Assembly: GCA_963691885.1 (NCBI GenBank)
Contig: OY829843.1
Location: 3,782,001-3,846,000 of the forward strand
Direction: 5' to 3'
Length of the DNA: 64,000 nucleotides
DNA from: G963691885 sp963691885
Lineage (GTDB): Bacteria > Pseudomonadota > Alphaproteobacteria > UBA8366 > Aestuariispiraceae
The notes beneath the pieces were generated by a model that was not told where the DNA came from, ran no database searches, and saw nothing but the letters and a program-made list of their open reading frames with translations. The translations under genes and the position numbers were made by a program. Positions 61,136 through 64,000 of this stretch are shown in pieces; the stretch's first letter is position 1; each line of letters opens with the position of its first letter.

Positions 61136-64000
61136 TTAGGCTGCTACGAGCGCCTGGAACTGAACGTTCACATCCGAATTGACATAGAGTGTCGCATTGC
61201 CGGAATTGGCGGTGTAGATCTGATAGGATTCCGCACCACCACCAGCGATAAGATCCAGTGATACCGTTCCCTGATCCGTCCAGGCACTTATATCATCTTC
61301 AATTTCGAGGGTTTGCGTGTTTGAGCCACTAACAACGATCGCGTTGTTTGCGAAGGTCGCGCCCGCCGCCACCAGCGCCTCGTTGATATCCTCTGAAAGG
61401 GCGTAGATGAGCCCTTCATCGGCAAATTCCGTGTTGTTACCGGATCCGCTGATATCGACATGCTCAATATTGTTAACCTGCCAGAGGTCGAAATCCTCAG
61501 CACCACCGGCGAGTTCCAGAGTGTCAAAACCACCGCTTCCGCCGTCAAAATAGCCAAGCGAGTCCTGTGTTCCTTCCGACTGGAAGTCCGTCTGGGCGAT
61601 GAATGTGTCGTTCCCGTCACCGCCGAAAAAGACATTCTGATTGCCGCCGCCACCAGTGCTCACCGTATCGTCACCGGAGGAGCCGATGACCACATCATCG
61701 CTGCCAGTTCCGGCAAAAGTGCCACCACCTGAGGATATCGTATGTGTCACCACAACCGAGCTTAGGGTCAGGCCCGTCTCAACATTGTCGAAGAGGGGGA
61801 CAGCAACTTTGCCACCGTTCAGAAGCGGGATGCCTGTGCCATCATCGCCGGTGACGATCAGGCGATGCGGTGTGCCCTGCATGCTGGTTGAGTCCATGAG
61901 CAGTTCTTCGGCCGAAGAGAAATTGTCATGGACCCTGATATCAAAAGTACCACCGAAACTGATCGTGTCCCCGAGGCCAATTGTCGTCAGGTTGTTGACC
62001 GTATCGTCCACGTCGCCGTCCTGACCCGTGCGAAGGATGACGACACCCGTCTGGTTCAGGGTCAGGTCGCCGTCGATCACCGTACTTTTCAGATCGATTG
62101 TCTCCAGGAAACCGAGGTCCAGCGTCCCCGAGTTTTCAAAGGAACCATTGATCTTGAACTCATTCCCCATAGCGGTGTTGTCGACACCATCCGTTGAGAG
62201 GACGAAGGAACCTTGGTTGTTGAAGGTGCCGGATCCGCTTGCCACATCGAATATTAGATTATCGACGCTTTCTTCTTCGTCGTTCAGATTGTTCTCCAGC
62301 GTAAATGTCATCGACCCGAAATTCGTCGTGTTGCTGGAGACGGAGAGGGTGGTGTCGCCACCACTTGCCTGTATGTTGATGAACCCATTGGTTCCAGGCG
62401 TTTCAGCGCTGCCGATTGTGACGTCATCGCCATTGTCACCTATGATGATGTTACGCGCAGAAGAATCGGTGAAGTCGTCGCCGTCGGTCCCTGTCACAGT
62501 ATTCAGGGTGCCTTCAAAAATGATCTCGTCATTGTCTTCATCGACACCACCCTTGATGGTGAAATCATCAGAAACTGCAATGGTACTGGTTTCGCGAACC
62601 CGCAACGTGTCTTGTCCGTCGCCGCCGTCAATGACGATGTCTTCGCTATCGCCAGCGCCAGCACCGCTGCCGTCGGCGACGGTTGTCAGGTTACCCTGAA
62701 CATCAATGTCGTCGTTACCGTTGCCGCCTTCAATTGTGATGCCGCCTGTGGCGGTCAAGGTGCCGGTGCTGGTGACATCTATGTCGTCCGCGCCTTCATT
62801 GCCCCAGATATCGATGTCTGTGTCGGTGGTAATGCTGCCTTGCACGCTGATGATGTCAGCGCTGTCTTCGGTTGTTCCGTCGACCGTCACTCCGAAACGG
62901 TCTTCCTCGATAAATCCGGCTATTTCAATATCGCCGGTTGCGATCAGGGAGGCAGAGGAAGAAACCGTGATCGTATCGCTGGAACCGTTCCCTTCAATCC
63001 TTATCGAACCGCCCGTAGATGTAATCGCACCGCCAATGGTGATCTGGTCGCCGCCATCGGTTGTCTGGGCATTGTTTGACAGTCCGACTATGGCGATATC
63101 GTTTTCCGCCTGTAGGGTAGAGCCGCTTGCCAGTGTAATGACGTCGCTGCCGCCACCTCCGCCAATTTCTATCTCGCCAGTACTGGAACTGCCGGTGGAC
63201 TCCGCCGTGACACTGCCGTCGACAGCGATCGTGTCATTGCCATCCCCGGCATCGATGTTGATAACTTCTTCTGCTGACAGAACTGATGTCGAACCAAAGC
63301 TGATATCGTCTGAATCGTCCCCGCTATCGATGCCGATGTTTTGCAAGGCGGTGATAGTGCCGCTGAAATCGAGTGTGTCGATGCCGTCTGTACCACTGCC
63401 TGCTACCGGGGTTTCCACAAAGCCGGAGATAAAAACGCTGCCCTGTGCGGCGTTGACTGTTGATCCTTGCGAGAAGGTCAGGTCGTCGGCACCGGCATTC
63501 CCCTCAATCCGTATTTCGGAATTGATCGCTGTCACAGTACCGGCAATTGTGATGTCATCGTCGCCGTCGGTTTCTGTGCTGCCTTTCGCAAGACCAACGA
63601 TATGGACGGCGTCTGTCCCCGTGACAGAGCCACCTGCGCCAATTGTGATGATGTCTGAGCCGGCATTGCCGTCAATCTCAACATCGTCTTGTTGAGAGAA
63701 GACGTCGCCGTTTATGATGATTGTATCGTTACCGTCGAGTGAGTCGGTGCCGCCATTTGTCGAACCGGCTATTTCAACATCGTCCAGTGCGAAGATAGAC
63801 GCATCTGTTTCGATGGTTATGTCGTCGGCACCAAAGCCACCCTCGATCGTTACCCGAACGACGCCTTCGCCCTGGGTCGTTGACGTCGCGACAGAGCCAT
63901 CAATGCTGATTGTGTCATCCCCGTCACCGCTGAGGATCGTGACATTTTCGGTTCCGACGAGTGCGGCGGTAGAGGAGGTCGTGATCTGGTCTGCGCCATC
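61136..64000 (-). CDS. Giant repeat protein, likely type I secretion substrate (5' end outside the window)
   Basis: At least 954 codons, open from the window end to TAA 61136; no stop was seen between 63536 and 64000. Nearly all of it is a degenerate repeat of about 35-45 aa with D-x-I-x-V and G-D-I-x-I-x-G elements, rich in Asp, Gly, Ser and Thr (e.g. GNGSSDTITVSSSASLIATG), suggesting a beta-solenoid. Near the C-terminus, GTGSDDVVIGSSGDDTV and FFGGDGNDTF resemble RTX calcium-binding nonapeptides, and the last residues (VNVQFQALVAA) are hydrophobic, like a type I secretion signal. Convergent with the exporter genes, so probably their cargo, possibly an adhesin. Confidence 0.85.
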   Translation of the reverse strand, partial: DGADQITTSSTAALVGTENVTILSGDGDDTISIDGSVATSTTQGEGVVRVTIEGGFGADDITIETDASIFALDDVEIAGSTNGGTDSLDGNDTIIINGDVFSQQDDVEIDGNAGSDIITIGAGGSVTGTDAVHIVGLAKGSTETDGDDDITIAGTVTAINSEIRIEGNAGADDLTFSQGSTVNAAQGSVFISGFVETPVAGSGTDGIDTLDFSGTITALQNIGIDSGDDSDDISFGSTSVLSAEEVINIDAGDGNDTIAVDGSVTAESTGSSSTGEIEIGGGGGSDVITLASGSTLQAENDIAIVGLSNNAQTTDGGDQITIGGAITSTGGSIRIEGNGSSDTITVSSSASLIATGDIEIAGFIEEDRFGVTVDGTTEDSADIISVQGSITTDTDIDIWGNEGADDIDVTSTGTLTATGGITIEGGNGNDDIDVQGNLTTVADGSGAGAGDSEDIVIDGGDGQDTLRVRETSTIAVSDDFTIKGGVDEDNDEIIFEGTLNTVTGTDGDDFTDSSARNIIIGDNGDDVTIGSAETPGTNGFINIQASGGDTTLSVSSNTTNFGSMTFTLENNLNDEEESVDNLIFDVASGSGTFNNQGSFVLSTDGVDNTAMGNEFKINGSFENSGTLDLGFLETIDLKSTVIDGDLTLNQTGVVILRTGQDGDVDDTVNNLTTIGLGDTISFGGTFDIRVHDNFSSAEELLMDSTSMQGTPHRLIVTGDDGTGIPLLNGGKVAVPLFDNVETGLTLSSVVVTHTISSGGGTFAGTGSDDVVIGSSGDDTVSTGGGGNQNVFFGGDGNDTFIAQTDFQSEGTQDSLGYFDGGSGGFDTLELAGGAEDFDLWQVNNIEHVDISGSGNNTEFADEGLIYALSEDINEALVAAGATFANNAIVVSGSNTQTLEIEDDISAWTDQGTVSLDLIAGGGAESYQIYTANSGNATLYVNSDVNVQFQALVAA

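Noticed and set aside
62706..63695. A 329-codon plus-strand frame rich in Ser, Pro and Val
   Set aside because: It is the antisense shadow of the repeat protein; the composition follows from the Asp/Gly/Thr repeats on the minus strand.
1..64000. CRISPR array or rRNA genes
   Set aside because: No regularly spaced direct repeats of CRISPR type and no rRNA-like conserved segments were seen on reading the window.

Overview
The window looks like part of an alphaproteobacterial chromosome, probably from a marine or aquatic organism. This is inferred from TRAP uptake genes, a QuiC-type 3-dehydroshikimate dehydratase, an alphaproteobacterial-style ribbon-helix-helix regulator, a DmdA-like demethylase and a type I secretion locus. 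The flanks (about 1-17400 and 51300-64000) are GC-rich and orderly. The middle (about 22200-46500) is visibly more AT-rich, begins beside a tRNA fragment and an integrase, and is bounded by insertion sequences, so it reads as a horizontally acquired island.

Layout. 1-16000: a catabolic region with a TRAP transporter (dctP tail, dctQ, dctM), a 3-hydroxyisobutyrate-dehydrogenase-like enzyme, TIM-barrel isomerases, a desaturase, LacI- and GntR-type regulators, five Gfo/Idh/MocA dehydrogenases and a QuiC-like dehydratase fused to an HPPD-like domain. The QuiC residues point to carbocyclic substrates of the quinate/shikimate type. Two identical 13-bp palindromes are good candidate operators for the GntR regulator. 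15966-17400: a lipoprotein gene broken by an amber codon, and an ArsR/SRPBCC pair with its promoter and operators. 17420-21308: an IS66 element and an IS3 element that broke up a small operon of envelope genes. 22228-23379: a 3' fragment of tRNA-Thr(GGT) and a tyrosine recombinase, the apparent island edge.

23876-46303 is the most interesting part: a dense signalling locus. It holds a FIST protein (NosP-like) with a kinase; a small periplasmic protein with a kinase; a DJ-1 protein with an RHH regulator; a PAS kinase; five response regulators (REC-HDOD, REC-PAS-LuxR, REC-EAL, REC-degenerate HD-GYP, stand-alone REC); an H-NOX haem protein with a kinase; a chemoreceptor with three tandem CHASE3-like units; and a PhnD-like binding protein with a kinase. 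The H-NOX, kinase, EAL and degenerate HD-GYP genes match the Hno nitric-oxide/c-di-GMP network of Shewanella. Finding both known bacterial NO-sensor types (H-NOX and NosP) in one locus, with further partner-kinase pairs of the same kinase type, suggests many inputs converging on one c-di-GMP and transcriptional output.

46516-50145: an IS3-family element split by an IS66-family element, with a perfect 8-bp target duplication. 50478-51273: a secreted-protein gene whose signal peptide is out of frame because of a T8 run. 51323-55130: a DUF1501/DUF1800 pair. 55343-56482: a DmdA-like methyltransferase. 56569-64000: a type I secretion system (ABC, HlyD, TolC) convergent with a long repeat protein, its likely substrate, which runs off the end of the window.
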